Origin: an uncultured Clostridia bacterium | Lineage (GTDB): Bacteria; Bacillota; Clostridia; TANB77; CAG-508 | Length of the DNA stretch: 28,065 bases | Direction: 5' to 3' | Assembly (NCBI GenBank): GCA_948678575.1 | Contig: CAPPGO010000015.1 | Span: 1-28,065 of the forward strand | Shown here: one piece after another, positions 9,669-16,835 of the stretch | Layout of the letters: the number at the start of each line of letters is the position of its first letter | Position numbering within the stretch: position 1 is the stretch's first letter | Program-made: the position numbers and the translations under genes | Notes under the pieces: model-generated | Seen by the model: only the letters and a program-made list of their open reading frames with translations | The model's database searches: none | Told to the model about the DNA's origin: nothing

Positions 9669-10836
9669 AGTAAATATAATTGTTTTAGATAGCTTTGGTA
9701 TTGGTGAATTACCTGATGCTAATAAATATGGCGATGAAGGAAGCGATACATTAGGAGCCATTTATAGAACAACTCCTCTAAATATTCCTAATATGAAAAA
9801 ATTAGGTTTGTACAATATACAAGGAATTTCTATCCCAGAAAAAGAAGAATATTGTATAGGATGTTATGGAAAAGCAGTAGAGAAATCACAAGGAAAAAAT
9901 AGCCCAGTAGGTCATTGGGAAATATCTGGATTTGTTAAAGAAGTTGGTTTTACTACATATCCAAATGCATTTCCACAAGAACTTCTAGATGAAGTAGCTA
10001 AAAGAGCAAATTTACCAGGATTTTGTTGTAATAAAAAAGGTTCTGGAACAGACTTATTAAAAGAATATGGTGAAGAAATTATAAATACTGGGAAACCTAT
10101 GGTATATACTTCTGCCGATAGTGTTTTCCAAATTGCAGCACATGAAGAGTATATGTCAGTTTCAAAATTGTATGAAGTATGTCAAATTGCAAGAGATGTT
10201 ATAGATGAAAAAGGCTACAATATTGGAACTGTAATTGCTAGGCCTTTTGTAGGCAATAGCCCAGGAAATTTTAAAAGAACATATAATAGAAAAGATTTTG
10301 AAGCTACAAATTTTGGAAGAACAATGCTTGATGTATTTGCTGAAAATGGGAAAAAAGTTTTAGCAATTGGAAAAATAGAAGATTTATTTTCAGGAAGAGG
10401 AATTTCAAGAGCAATTCATACAAAAGGAAATACAGATGGTATTTCAAAAAATATTGAGTCTTTAAAAACATCAAACGAAGATATGATTTTTACAAATTTA
10501 GTTGACTACGATATGCTTTATGGACATAGAAATGATCCAATTGGATATGCAAGAGCATTAGAAGAATTTGATAATAAATTGCCTGAAATTATGGATTCTA
10601 TGAAAGATGATGATATCCTTATAATTACTGCTGATCATGGCTGTGACCCAGTTACACCATCAACAGATCATTCAAGAGAGTATATACCAATTTTGATTTA
10701 TGGAAAAAATATTAAAGAAAATGTTGATATAGGAATTCGTGAAACTTATGCAGATATATCAGCAACAGTACTAGACATATTTGGTTTTGAAAAACTACAA
10801 TATGGAACTAGCTTTAAAGATTTAATAATAAAATAA
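9661..10836 (+). CDS. deoB: Phosphopentomutase
   Basis: DeoB interconverts (deoxy)ribose-1-phosphate and the 5-phosphate in nucleoside salvage, using two Mn ions in an alkaline-phosphatase-type fold. The N-terminus VNIIVLDSFGIGELPDA, the YGDEGSDTLG segment, DYDMLYGHRNDPIGYA, the metal motif TADHGCDP and the late TDHSREYIP are all family signatures. The length is 391 residues, as expected. ATG 9661 is chosen because AGAGGAGG (9647-9654) lies 6 bases upstream; the in-frame ATG at 9655 abuts that site directly. The start overlaps the end of the preceding gene. The nucleophile segment reads GKNSPVGHWE, with Ser81 where characterised DeoB enzymes have Thr (DTxTGHWE). This resembles the NSxVGH of cofactor-independent phosphoglycerate mutase. 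A convergent terminator follows. Confidence 0.95.
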   Translation: MSRVNIIVLDSFGIGELPDANKYGDEGSDTLGAIYRTTPLNIPNMKKLGLYNIQGISIPEKEEYCIGCYGKAVEKSQGKNSPVGHWEISGFVKEVGFTTYPNAFPQELLDEVAKRANLPGFCCNKKGSGTDLLKEYGEEIINTGKPMVYTSADSVFQIAAHEEYMSVSKLYEVCQIARDVIDEKGYNIGTVIARPFVGNSPGNFKRTYNRKDFEATNFGRTMLDVFAENGKKVLAIGKIEDLFSGRGISRAIHTKGNTDGISKNIESLKTSNEDMIFTNLVDYDMLYGHRNDPIGYARALEEFDNKLPEIMDSMKDDDILIITADHGCDPVTPSTDHSREYIPILIYGKNIKENVDIGIRETYADISATVLDIFGFEKLQYGTSFKDLIIK

Positions 10837-10845
10837 TATTTTAAT

Positions 10846-10875
10846 AATATAAGCCATATATTTATGGCTTATATT
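10846..10875. terminator. Convergent terminator between deoB and the pseudouridine synthase
   Basis: A 13-bp perfect stem (10846-10858 with 10863-10875) has a 4-base loop and AT-rich flanks in both directions. The stop codon of the minus-strand gene (10869-10871) lies within its right arm. Confidence 0.75.
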
Positions 10876-11741
10876 AAATTTTTAATATCTTCTGGTAAAG
10901 GAGCTTTTAAAGTTATATGTTCTTTACTTATAGGATGAATAAATTTTATTTGATAAGCGTGTAGAGCTTGTCTATCTATTAAATCCGATTTTTCACCATA
11001 TAAAGTGTCTCCTAAAATTGGATGACCAATGTATTTGCTGTGAACACGAAGCTGATGAGTTCTTCCCGTTTCTAATGTGTATTTAACTTCTGCGTAATTT
11101 TCCAAGTTTTTAATAAGTTCTAAATGAGATATAGCAATGTCTCCAAATTCAGATACTTCTCTTTCCATAATACTATCAGCTTTTCTTGTGATAGGAGCAT
11201 TTATTGTTCTAGATTGTTCATTTAAAGTTCCATTTAAAATTGCGATATATTCTTTTTGAAAAGTGTTCGATTTCATTTGTCGTATCAAAGCTTCTTGTAT
11301 ATATTCATGTTTTGCGAATAATACTAATCCAGAAGTATCTTTATCTAATCTATTTATAGGTCTAATTTTTCTTTGCAAATTTATTGAATCAAAATAGAAT
11401 TTAATGCCATTTGATAAACTGTTTTCATAATAATTGCAAGATGGATGAACTGGAATATGTGCTGGTTTATTAACAACTAGTAAATATTCATCTTCAAAAA
11501 TAATATTTAATTTAATTTGAGTTGGAACTATGTTATCAGAAGTTTCAACAAAATTCATATCAACTTTTAAATAATCTCCACATTTAACTTTTTCAGTTAC
11601 ATATACATGTTGATTATTCAAAAAAATTCTTTTTTCTTTTTTTAATTTAGTTAATAATCTATCAGAAATTTGAAAATGTGCTTTTAATATTTCTTTTACA
11701 TTATCAAATTTGTTATCTATAATTTTATATTCTAAATTCAT
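10869..11741 (-). CDS. RluA-family pseudouridine synthase
   Basis: The enzyme isomerises uridine to pseudouridine in structured RNA, probably rRNA. The catalytic motif is NRLDKDTSGLVLFAK, with nucleophile Asp133. An S4-like RNA-binding region lies at about 12-65 (LLTKLKKEKRIFLNNQHVYV), followed by the family motifs PAHIPVHPS and LETGRTHQLRVH. The length is 290 residues, near the usual size for RluA/RluD-type enzymes. ATG at 11741 is chosen because GGAGG lies 5 bases upstream; an in-frame TTG four codons further out overlaps that site and is unlikely. The S4-like region points toward the RluD/YlyB/YjbO side of the family, but the target base cannot be told from sequence alone. Confidence 0.93.
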   Translation of the reverse strand: MNLEYKIIDNKFDNVKEILKAHFQISDRLLTKLKKEKRIFLNNQHVYVTEKVKCGDYLKVDMNFVETSDNIVPTQIKLNIIFEDEYLLVVNKPAHIPVHPSCNYYENSLSNGIKFYFDSINLQRKIRPINRLDKDTSGLVLFAKHEYIQEALIRQMKSNTFQKEYIAILNGTLNEQSRTINAPITRKADSIMEREVSEFGDIAISHLELIKNLENYAEVKYTLETGRTHQLRVHSKYIGHPILGDTLYGEKSDLIDRQALHAYQIKFIHPISKEHITLKAPLPEDIKNLI

Positions 11742-11757
11742 AAAAGCCTCCAATAAT

Positions 11758-11766
11758 ATTGTATCA
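11758..11766 (-). promoter_or_regulatory. Possible extended -10 for the pseudouridine synthase
   Basis: On the minus strand TGATACAAT (TGn plus TACAAT) lies just upstream of the ribosome site. No good -35 is visible. Confidence 0.4.
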
Positions 11767-11838
11767 CAGTAATTTTAAATTTCATATAAAATAAAAGAAA
11801 AAAAGTTAATAAAGTAAGTTGAATTTATTCTAAATATG

Positions 11839-11867
11839 TTTACATAATTTTAGAAATGTGGTATAAT
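11839..11867 (+). promoter_or_regulatory. Strong promoter of the HD-domain gene
   Basis: TTTACA (11839-11844), a 17-base spacer and TATAAT (11862-11867), with TG at 11859-11860 forming an extended -10. The predicted start near 11874 leaves a leader of about 100 bases. Confidence 0.85.
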
Positions 11868-11897
11868 ATACTTGATTGCAAAAAATTGTAATTATTT

Positions 11898-11937
11898 TCC
11901 AAAACGCAAAAACAGCTACATTTAGTTTGCTTTTGGA
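11898..11937 (+). promoter_or_regulatory. Hairpin in the long 5' leader of the HD-domain gene
   Basis: TCCAAAAcGCAAA (11898-11910) pairs with TTTGCTTTTGGA (11926-11937), a 12-bp stem with one bulged C and a 15-base loop (AACAGCTACATTTAG). No T-run follows, so it is not a terminator. It may be an mRNA-stabilising or regulatory element and matches no riboswitch I can confirm. Confidence 0.45.
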
Positions 11938-11981
11938 GAATTGCTCGAACTAATAATTTATTTCAGAAAGGACAGATGAGC

Positions 11982-13148
11982 ATGAAACTAAACATTAATA
12001 TTTATACTGAGGTTAACCAAGTTATTTCACGGTTGAACAATCAGCACAGATGGATTTCCATGATTACGGAGCATAAGTATAACGAGTTGTCAAAGCAGGC
12101 ACTGAACTCAATGATTTCCTATGTCATTGCATGTTATTGCGAAAACGATGGACAGGAGATTAAATGGGAGCGTTTTCCGCGGATTGCACTGTATAGGGCT
12201 TTTTATAAGTCATATGTGTCATATGCAACGCCAGAGCAGATTTTGAAAGAAATTTGTGAAATGGGCAATATTGATAAGAGTGCATTTGATGCTGCTACAC
12301 GGGCAATTATCAGCGAACGAACAGATCGTGACTTTATGCAGTTTATTAGTCAGGATTGTGATACTTTTGAATATCGCATCTTCCGTGCTGCTACCAAGAT
12401 TGCAACGCTTATAGAGCTTAAAGAGCAGGCAGTTTGGATTAGAAACAACGAGGAAATTTCTTTGAAGACGAAAGAGGTTATTAAAAGCTTGACGGAATTT
12501 TTGGACATAAAAGTCATAAGAGAACTTCTTCAAGAAAATAACTCCGTATTCAAGATTTTCCAGCGCATTTCCATGTTACGCAACTCCAATCGTTGGGCAG
12601 CATTTCCATACATTGTTCATTGCAATGTGTTAGGACATCTGTTTGATACAGCGATTTTTGCCTACTTTATCGGATTAGAGGAATTCGGGGGCAATGAGGA
12701 AATTGCGACCAAAATGTTCTTTATGGGGATTTATCATGACATTGCTGAGGCTTGGACGACGGACATCCCAAGTGACATAAAAGACCGCATAACCGGATTT
12801 CGTGAGGCTACGGAGAAATTCGAGGATCTCAAATTGCAGAAATATGTTTATGATGTAATTCCACATTTCTTAAAGCGTAAAATCAAAGAGGTTATGTTTG
12901 AGGAAGAGGACAATCTGCAATACAAAAAACTCATGAAAGGAGCAGATTATTTATCTGCTGACAGTGAGTGTTGGAGGCAGTTTGTTGCAGGTTCCAGAGA
13001 GACCTACTTCTTGACATCTCCGATAAAAGGATTTGACATACAGCTGATGAGTGGCTATAAGGCGAAGTTACCGCCTCTTGCCAGAGAGTTGCATGACAAA
13101 TTCATGAGATACGCAGAACAGATTGTGGTTATGCTTCCGGTTTTTTAA
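11982..13148 (+). CDS. HD-domain phosphohydrolase-like protein (YfbR-type HD motif), foreign composition
   Basis: The C-terminal half carries an HD metal-dependent phosphohydrolase core: HCNVLGHLFD, then YHDIAEAWTTDIPSDIK with His252-Asp253. This is the pattern of the YfbR 5'-deoxynucleotidase group. The N-terminal about 200 residues are helical and not recognised, so substrate specificity is open. The length is 388 residues, twice a bare YfbR. ATG 11982 has AAAGGA nine bases upstream; ATG 11976 is in frame but only three bases from it. Composition is clearly different from the surroundings: GC-richer, Arg codons CGG, CGC and CGT, frequent ACG, CCG and GCG. In-frame CGG occurs at 12030, 12180 and 12300. 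It has its own strong promoter, long leader and terminator, so it looks like a transferred autonomous unit. Confidence 0.8.
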   Translation: MKLNINIYTEVNQVISRLNNQHRWISMITEHKYNELSKQALNSMISYVIACYCENDGQEIKWERFPRIALYRAFYKSYVSYATPEQILKEICEMGNIDKSAFDAATRAIISERTDRDFMQFISQDCDTFEYRIFRAATKIATLIELKEQAVWIRNNEEISLKTKEVIKSLTEFLDIKVIRELLQENNSVFKIFQRISMLRNSNRWAAFPYIVHCNVLGHLFDTAIFAYFIGLEEFGGNEEIATKMFFMGIYHDIAEAWTTDIPSDIKDRITGFREATEKFEDLKLQKYVYDVIPHFLKRKIKEVMFEEEDNLQYKKLMKGADYLSADSECWRQFVAGSRETYFLTSPIKGFDIQLMSGYKAKLPPLARELHDKFMRYAEQIVVMLPVF

Positions 13149-13172
13149 GTCAGAGAAAGTACAAGATAGTTT

Positions 13173-13218
13173 CACGTAGAGTGGCGAGCCGTTTTCGGTT
13201 TGCCACTTTGTGCTTTTT
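13173..13218 (+). terminator. Terminator of the HD-domain gene
   Basis: The segments CAC, GTGGC and CCG pair with CGG, GCCAC and GTG across a TTT-type loop, with internal mismatches, followed by CTTTTT. It is much GC-richer than the other terminators here, matching the foreign character of the gene. Confidence 0.8.
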
Positions 13219-13235
13219 AATAGAATTAAAAAAAA

Positions 13236-13490
13236 TTATATTTTATCAAAAAAATTTTTGCTAGGTTTTTTTGAATTCGTAGAATATGGTATAGAATTGT
13301 CAGTTCTATATAATATGTAGTCTGTACTCGTTTCATAAAAATTTGCTAATTTTATAAGGATATCTATTGGAATATTTCTTTTTCCAATTTCGTAGTAAGA
13401 GTAAGCGACTTGTGAAATATTCAAATGTTTGGCAACTTCTGTTTGAGTTAAGTCATTATCTTCTCTTAAATTTTTTATTCTTGTTATCAT
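13236..13490 (-). CDS. XRE-family transcriptional regulator
   Basis: This small (84-residue) DNA-binding protein has a Cro/cI-type helix-turn-helix over about residues 5-62: IKNLREDNDLTQTEVAKHL, then NISQVAYSYYEIGKRNIPID and LIKLANFYETSTDYILY. A short basic tail follows and there is no effector domain. An AAAGGA site precedes the ATG. It is transcribed divergently from the prepilin/Ig-like gene, and the 126-bp gap contains one perfect and one weaker inverted repeat. It probably represses itself and the divergent gene; the pairing is inference from position. Confidence 0.9.
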   Translation of the reverse strand: MITRIKNLREDNDLTQTEVAKHLNISQVAYSYYEIGKRNIPIDILIKLANFYETSTDYILYRTDNSIPYSTNSKKPSKNFFDKI

Positions 13491-13538
13491 ACAAAATTCC
13501 TTTCTAGTAAATAATATTGTATATAAAAATTATAAAAT

Positions 13539-13552
13539 AAAACATTTTGTTA
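13539..13552. promoter_or_regulatory. Secondary operator-like site
   Basis: AAAACA-TTT-TGTTA repeats the core of the perfect palindrome (AAAACA-TAT-TGTTTT) 25 bp away, centre to centre. It lies just upstream of a minus-strand TATAAT (13529-13534) for the XRE gene, where bound repressor would block its promoter. Confidence 0.55.
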
Positions 13553-13554
13553 TA

Positions 13555-13587
13555 TTGTATTTTAAAACATATTGTTTTAAAATACAA
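13555..13587. promoter_or_regulatory. Perfect 15+15 bp inverted repeat, probable XRE operator
   Basis: TTGTATTTTAAAACA (13555-13569), spacer TAT, then its exact reverse complement (13573-13587). The right arm overlaps the probable -35 of the divergent gene. Dyad symmetry of this size suits a dimeric Cro/cI-type regulator. Confidence 0.8.
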
Positions 13588-13600
13588 TTATAGTTATATT
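13572..13600 (+). promoter_or_regulatory. Probable promoter of the prepilin/Ig-like gene
   Basis: TTGTTT (13572-13577), a 17-base spacer and TATATT (13595-13600). The -35 lies within the right arm of the palindrome, so repressor binding would exclude polymerase. Confidence 0.6.
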
Positions 13601-13616
13601 AAAAAAGGAGAAAATT

Positions 13617-15077
13617 ATGAAAAAACAGAAGAAAAGACAAAAAGGTATAACCTTGATAGCACTAGTAATAACAATAATAGTCTTGTTAATCTTGGCAGGA
13701 GTGAGTATTAGCTTAGTAGTAGGAAACAATGGAATATTAGGAAGAGCAGAAGATACAGTTGACATACATCAAAAAGCTAAGGTTTTAGAAGAAGCAGAAA
13801 TGATATTATCAGGTTGGCAAACAGATTATATTGTAGAAAAAACACCATATGAAGGAAGAACAGAAAATACACCAAGTGGAGCAGATGTATCATGTGCAGG
13901 TGGAAAAGTAACTGTAACAGACAATAAAACAGGAACAGTTTATGAAGCAAGTTTTTCAGAATCAGCAGGCTTAGGAGAATGGAAAGAGGTCGGAACAAGT
14001 GAAGTAACTCCTACTGTGCCAACAAATGTAAAAGTAACAGGGGTAGGATTAGATAAAACAAATATAATTTTATTAATAAATAGTACAAAACAATTAACAG
14101 CGACAATAGAACCAAGTAATGCTACTAATAAAGAAATATTGTGGCAGTCAACAAACGAAACAGTAGCAACAGTATCAAATACTGGTTTAGTAACAGCAAA
14201 TGTAGAAGGTAATACAAAAATAATAGCAACAACAGTAGATGGAAATAAAATAGTGGAATGTTCTGTAAAAGTATCAGAAGCACAAAATTTGATATCACAA
14301 GTATCAACAAATAATTATGGAGATTATGTAAACTATCCAGTGGATTTAGGAATTGTAAAATCAGGAAATGCATTAAAAGATAAAAAAATACCTTTAACAG
14401 ATTGGAGAATATTTTATAAAGACAGCACAAATACTTATTTAATATCAGCAGATTATTTGCCAGTAAGTAAAATTCCAACAGGGATAGTTCATAATAACGA
14501 TGGAAAGTACAATGTATACTGGTCATCTGTACCAACAGCAACAACGCCAACAGTAGCATATAAAGATAAATTTTTGTTTAATGGTTTTAATGGTATAGCA
14601 ACATCGAATGATAATTATAAATATGCAACATATTTGTTGAATACAGATTTATGGACAAGTATGGTAAATACTACTTATGCAGATGCAGCAATTGGAACTC
14701 CAACATTAGAAATGTTGTGTGCAAGTTGGAATGTAAAGACCCCAAGTGAGCCATTATACTTCGGAGTAAGTAGTAAAGGATATACAGCTGGTAAATCTGA
14801 TAATAGTTTGAGTGAAATGTTGGTAAGCATAAGTGATTATACAGGCTATAACGATACTTTGTATTTTCCACATAATAATAAATGGAATTCATGTGAGGGG
14901 TATTGGTTAGCAGCTCCGTGTTCTAAGTATGAATTTGCTTTATGGGAGGTGTATCAACTAGGACTTCTTGATGTAAGGTTGGGTACTGAACAAATTCATT
15001 CAATTAGACCTGTTGTTTGTCTAAAATCTACTGCCAATGCAATTAAAGACGAAGATGGAATTTGGCAATTAAAATAA
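13617..15077 (+). CDS. Prepilin-like protein with Ig-like (BIG2) domain
   Basis: The 486-residue protein begins with a basic leader MKKQKKRQK, then GITLIALVITIIVLLILAG, a type IV prepilin cleavage signal and helix. A BIG2-type Ig-like domain spans roughly 140-220 (VTGVGLDKTNIILLINSTKQ ... STNETVATVSNTGLVTA). The C-terminal region has the clostridial pattern GYWLAAP ... SIRPVVCLK, seen in many surface proteins of this leader type. It is probably processed by a prepilin peptidase and displayed at the surface; the ligand is unknown. AAAGGAG lies before the ATG. Unlike the gene at 18-3012, its leader is in one frame and the critical Gly is coded GGT. Expression is probably under the divergent XRE regulator. 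Confidence 0.88.
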   Translation: MKKQKKRQKGITLIALVITIIVLLILAGVSISLVVGNNGILGRAEDTVDIHQKAKVLEEAEMILSGWQTDYIVEKTPYEGRTENTPSGADVSCAGGKVTVTDNKTGTVYEASFSESAGLGEWKEVGTSEVTPTVPTNVKVTGVGLDKTNIILLINSTKQLTATIEPSNATNKEILWQSTNETVATVSNTGLVTANVEGNTKIIATTVDGNKIVECSVKVSEAQNLISQVSTNNYGDYVNYPVDLGIVKSGNALKDKKIPLTDWRIFYKDSTNTYLISADYLPVSKIPTGIVHNNDGKYNVYWSSVPTATTPTVAYKDKFLFNGFNGIATSNDNYKYATYLLNTDLWTSMVNTTYADAAIGTPTLEMLCASWNVKTPSEPLYFGVSSKGYTAGKSDNSLSEMLVSISDYTGYNDTLYFPHNNKWNSCEGYWLAAPCSKYEFALWEVYQLGLLDVRLGTEQIHSIRPVVCLKSTANAIKDEDGIWQLK

Positions 15078-15159
15078 TATTTTTTTACTCATAAAATGCT
15101 TATATAAAATTTGGTAATTATGAATTGACAATATATAGACAATAGAATGAAAAAAATTT

Positions 15160-15193
15160 AAGTTTGCTAGTATAAAATTAGCAAACTTTTTTT
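15160..15193 (+). terminator. Terminator of the prepilin/Ig-like gene
   Basis: AAGTTTGCTA (15160-15169) pairs with TAGCAAACTT (15179-15188), followed by a long T-run. Confidence 0.9.
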
Positions 15194-15228
15194 CTTTTAA
15201 AATATGCCAAAACATAAGCAAAAACGAC

Positions 15229-15257
15229 TTGATTTTTATTAATAAATATTATATAAT
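15229..15257 (+). promoter_or_regulatory. Promoter of guaB-guaA-ymdB
   Basis: TTGATT (15229-15234), a 17-base spacer and TATAAT (15252-15257). The transcript starts about 34 bases before guaB, too short for a purine riboswitch. Confidence 0.8.
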
Positions 15258-15297
15258 ATATCAATATAATTATTATATTTAGAGGAGGGTTTATTTA

Positions 15298-16806
15298 ATG
15301 GCTAAAATAATTGAAGATGTTTCAAGAACATTTAGTGAATTTTTACTATTACCAAATTTAACAGATGAGAGATGCATACCAAGCAATGTTAGTTTAAAAA
15401 CACCATTAGTAAAATTTAAAAAAGGAGAAGAATCAAAGTATTATGCGAATGTTCCTTTCGTTTCTGCAATAATGCAAGCTGTTTCAGGAGAGCAAATGGC
15501 TATCGCTTTAGCACGTGAAGGTGGATGTTCTTTTATTTTTGGTTCACAATCAATTGAATCACAAGCTCAAATGGTTAGAAATGTTAAAAGACATAAAGCA
15601 GGCTTTATAGATAGTGATTCTAATGTAAAAAGCGGTACACCACTTCGTGATGTAATTGCAATGATAGAGAAAACAGGTCATTCAACAGTTACAATTACAG
15701 AAGATGGTAGTGCAAACGGAAAATTTTTAGGCTTAGTTACAGATAAAGATTATAGAATTTCAAGAGCAAATTTAGATGCTCCAATAGATGATTTTATGAG
15801 ACCAAGAAAAGATACTGTATGTGCTAGAAAAGGAATAAGTTTATCAGAAGCCAATGATATGATTTGGGAAAACAAAATTAGTTGTTTACCAATATTAGAT
15901 GAAAACGATAATCTAGAACATTTAGTTTTTAGAAAAGATTATGAAGATAAGAAAAATAACCCTGAATCTTTATTAGATGATAATAAGAGATATGTTGTTG
16001 GTGCAGGTATCAACACAAGAGATTATGAAGAGAGAATTCCAGCCTTAGTTGAAGCAGGAGTTGATATGATTTGTATGGATTCTTCTGATGGATATTCTGT
16101 ATGGCAAAAAAATACTATTGAATGGGTACGAAAAAATTATGGAGATAGTGTTAAAATAGGTGCAGGAAATGTAGTAGATAAAGAAGGTTTCTATTATTTA
16201 GCAGATGCTGGTGCTGACTTTATAAAAGTTGGTGTTGGTGGTGGTTCAATATGTATCACTCGTGAAACAAAAGGAATTGGTCGTGGACAAGCTAGTGCTT
16301 TAATGGATGTAGTTGAAGCAAGAAACGAATACTATGAAAGAACAGGTGTATATATTCCAGTATGTTCAGATGGTGGAATTGTACATGATTATCATATTAC
16401 TCTATCATTAGCAATGGGAGCTGATTTTGTTATGATGGGTAGATATTTTGCTAGATTTGACGAAAGCCCTACAAAAGTTGTTAAAAGAAATGGTTCTTTC
16501 TTAAAAGAATATTGGGGTGAAGGCTCAAACAGAGCTAGAAACTGGCAAAGATATGATTTAGGAGATAATAAAAACAAATTAAGTTTTGAAGAAGGTGTTG
16601 ATTCATATATTCCTTATGCTGGTACATTAAAAGATAATTTAGCAATTACAGTAAGTAAAATTAAATCTACAATGTGCAACTGTGGTGCTATAACAATACC
16701 AGAATTACAAGAAAAATCAAGATTAACTCTTGTTTCAAGTGTAAGTATTAAAGAAGGTGGAGCACATGATGTAATGCTTAAAGATATTGAGAGTGCAAAC
16801 CATTAA
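15298..16806 (+). CDS. guaB: IMP dehydrogenase, Tritrichomonas foetus-type
   Basis: The enzyme oxidises IMP to XMP with NAD, the committed step to GMP. The (beta/alpha)8 barrel is interrupted by a CBS pair at about 100-220. The catalytic loop GVGGGSICITRE places the nucleophile at Cys319, and the flap WQRYDL gives Arg418-Tyr419. These are the residue numbers known for the T. foetus parasite enzyme, which has nearly the same length (this protein is 502 residues). Long blocks also match what I recall of that enzyme, including CSDGGIVHDYH, MGRYFARFDESPTK and KSTMCNCGAITIP. The usual bacterial loop is GIGPGSICTTR, so this is a distinct subfamily. GGAGG precedes the ATG. It is the first gene of guaB-guaA-ymdB. 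Confidence 0.97.
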   Translation: MAKIIEDVSRTFSEFLLLPNLTDERCIPSNVSLKTPLVKFKKGEESKYYANVPFVSAIMQAVSGEQMAIALAREGGCSFIFGSQSIESQAQMVRNVKRHKAGFIDSDSNVKSGTPLRDVIAMIEKTGHSTVTITEDGSANGKFLGLVTDKDYRISRANLDAPIDDFMRPRKDTVCARKGISLSEANDMIWENKISCLPILDENDNLEHLVFRKDYEDKKNNPESLLDDNKRYVVGAGINTRDYEERIPALVEAGVDMICMDSSDGYSVWQKNTIEWVRKNYGDSVKIGAGNVVDKEGFYYLADAGADFIKVGVGGGSICITRETKGIGRGQASALMDVVEARNEYYERTGVYIPVCSDGGIVHDYHITLSLAMGADFVMMGRYFARFDESPTKVVKRNGSFLKEYWGEGSNRARNWQRYDLGDNKNKLSFEEGVDSYIPYAGTLKDNLAITVSKIKSTMCNCGAITIPELQEKSRLTLVSSVSIKEGGAHDVMLKDIESANH

Positions 16807-16835
16807 TAAATATTATAAATAAAGGAATTTGATTT

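Noticed and set aside
11898..11937. Riboswitch (preQ1-like) in the leader of the HD gene
   Set aside because: Only a few loop bases resemble that class, and neither a terminator nor ribosome-site sequestration is visible.
15125..15148. TTGACA with a downstream TAGAAT
   Set aside because: The spacing is only 12 bases and a terminator follows, so it is not a working promoter for guaB.
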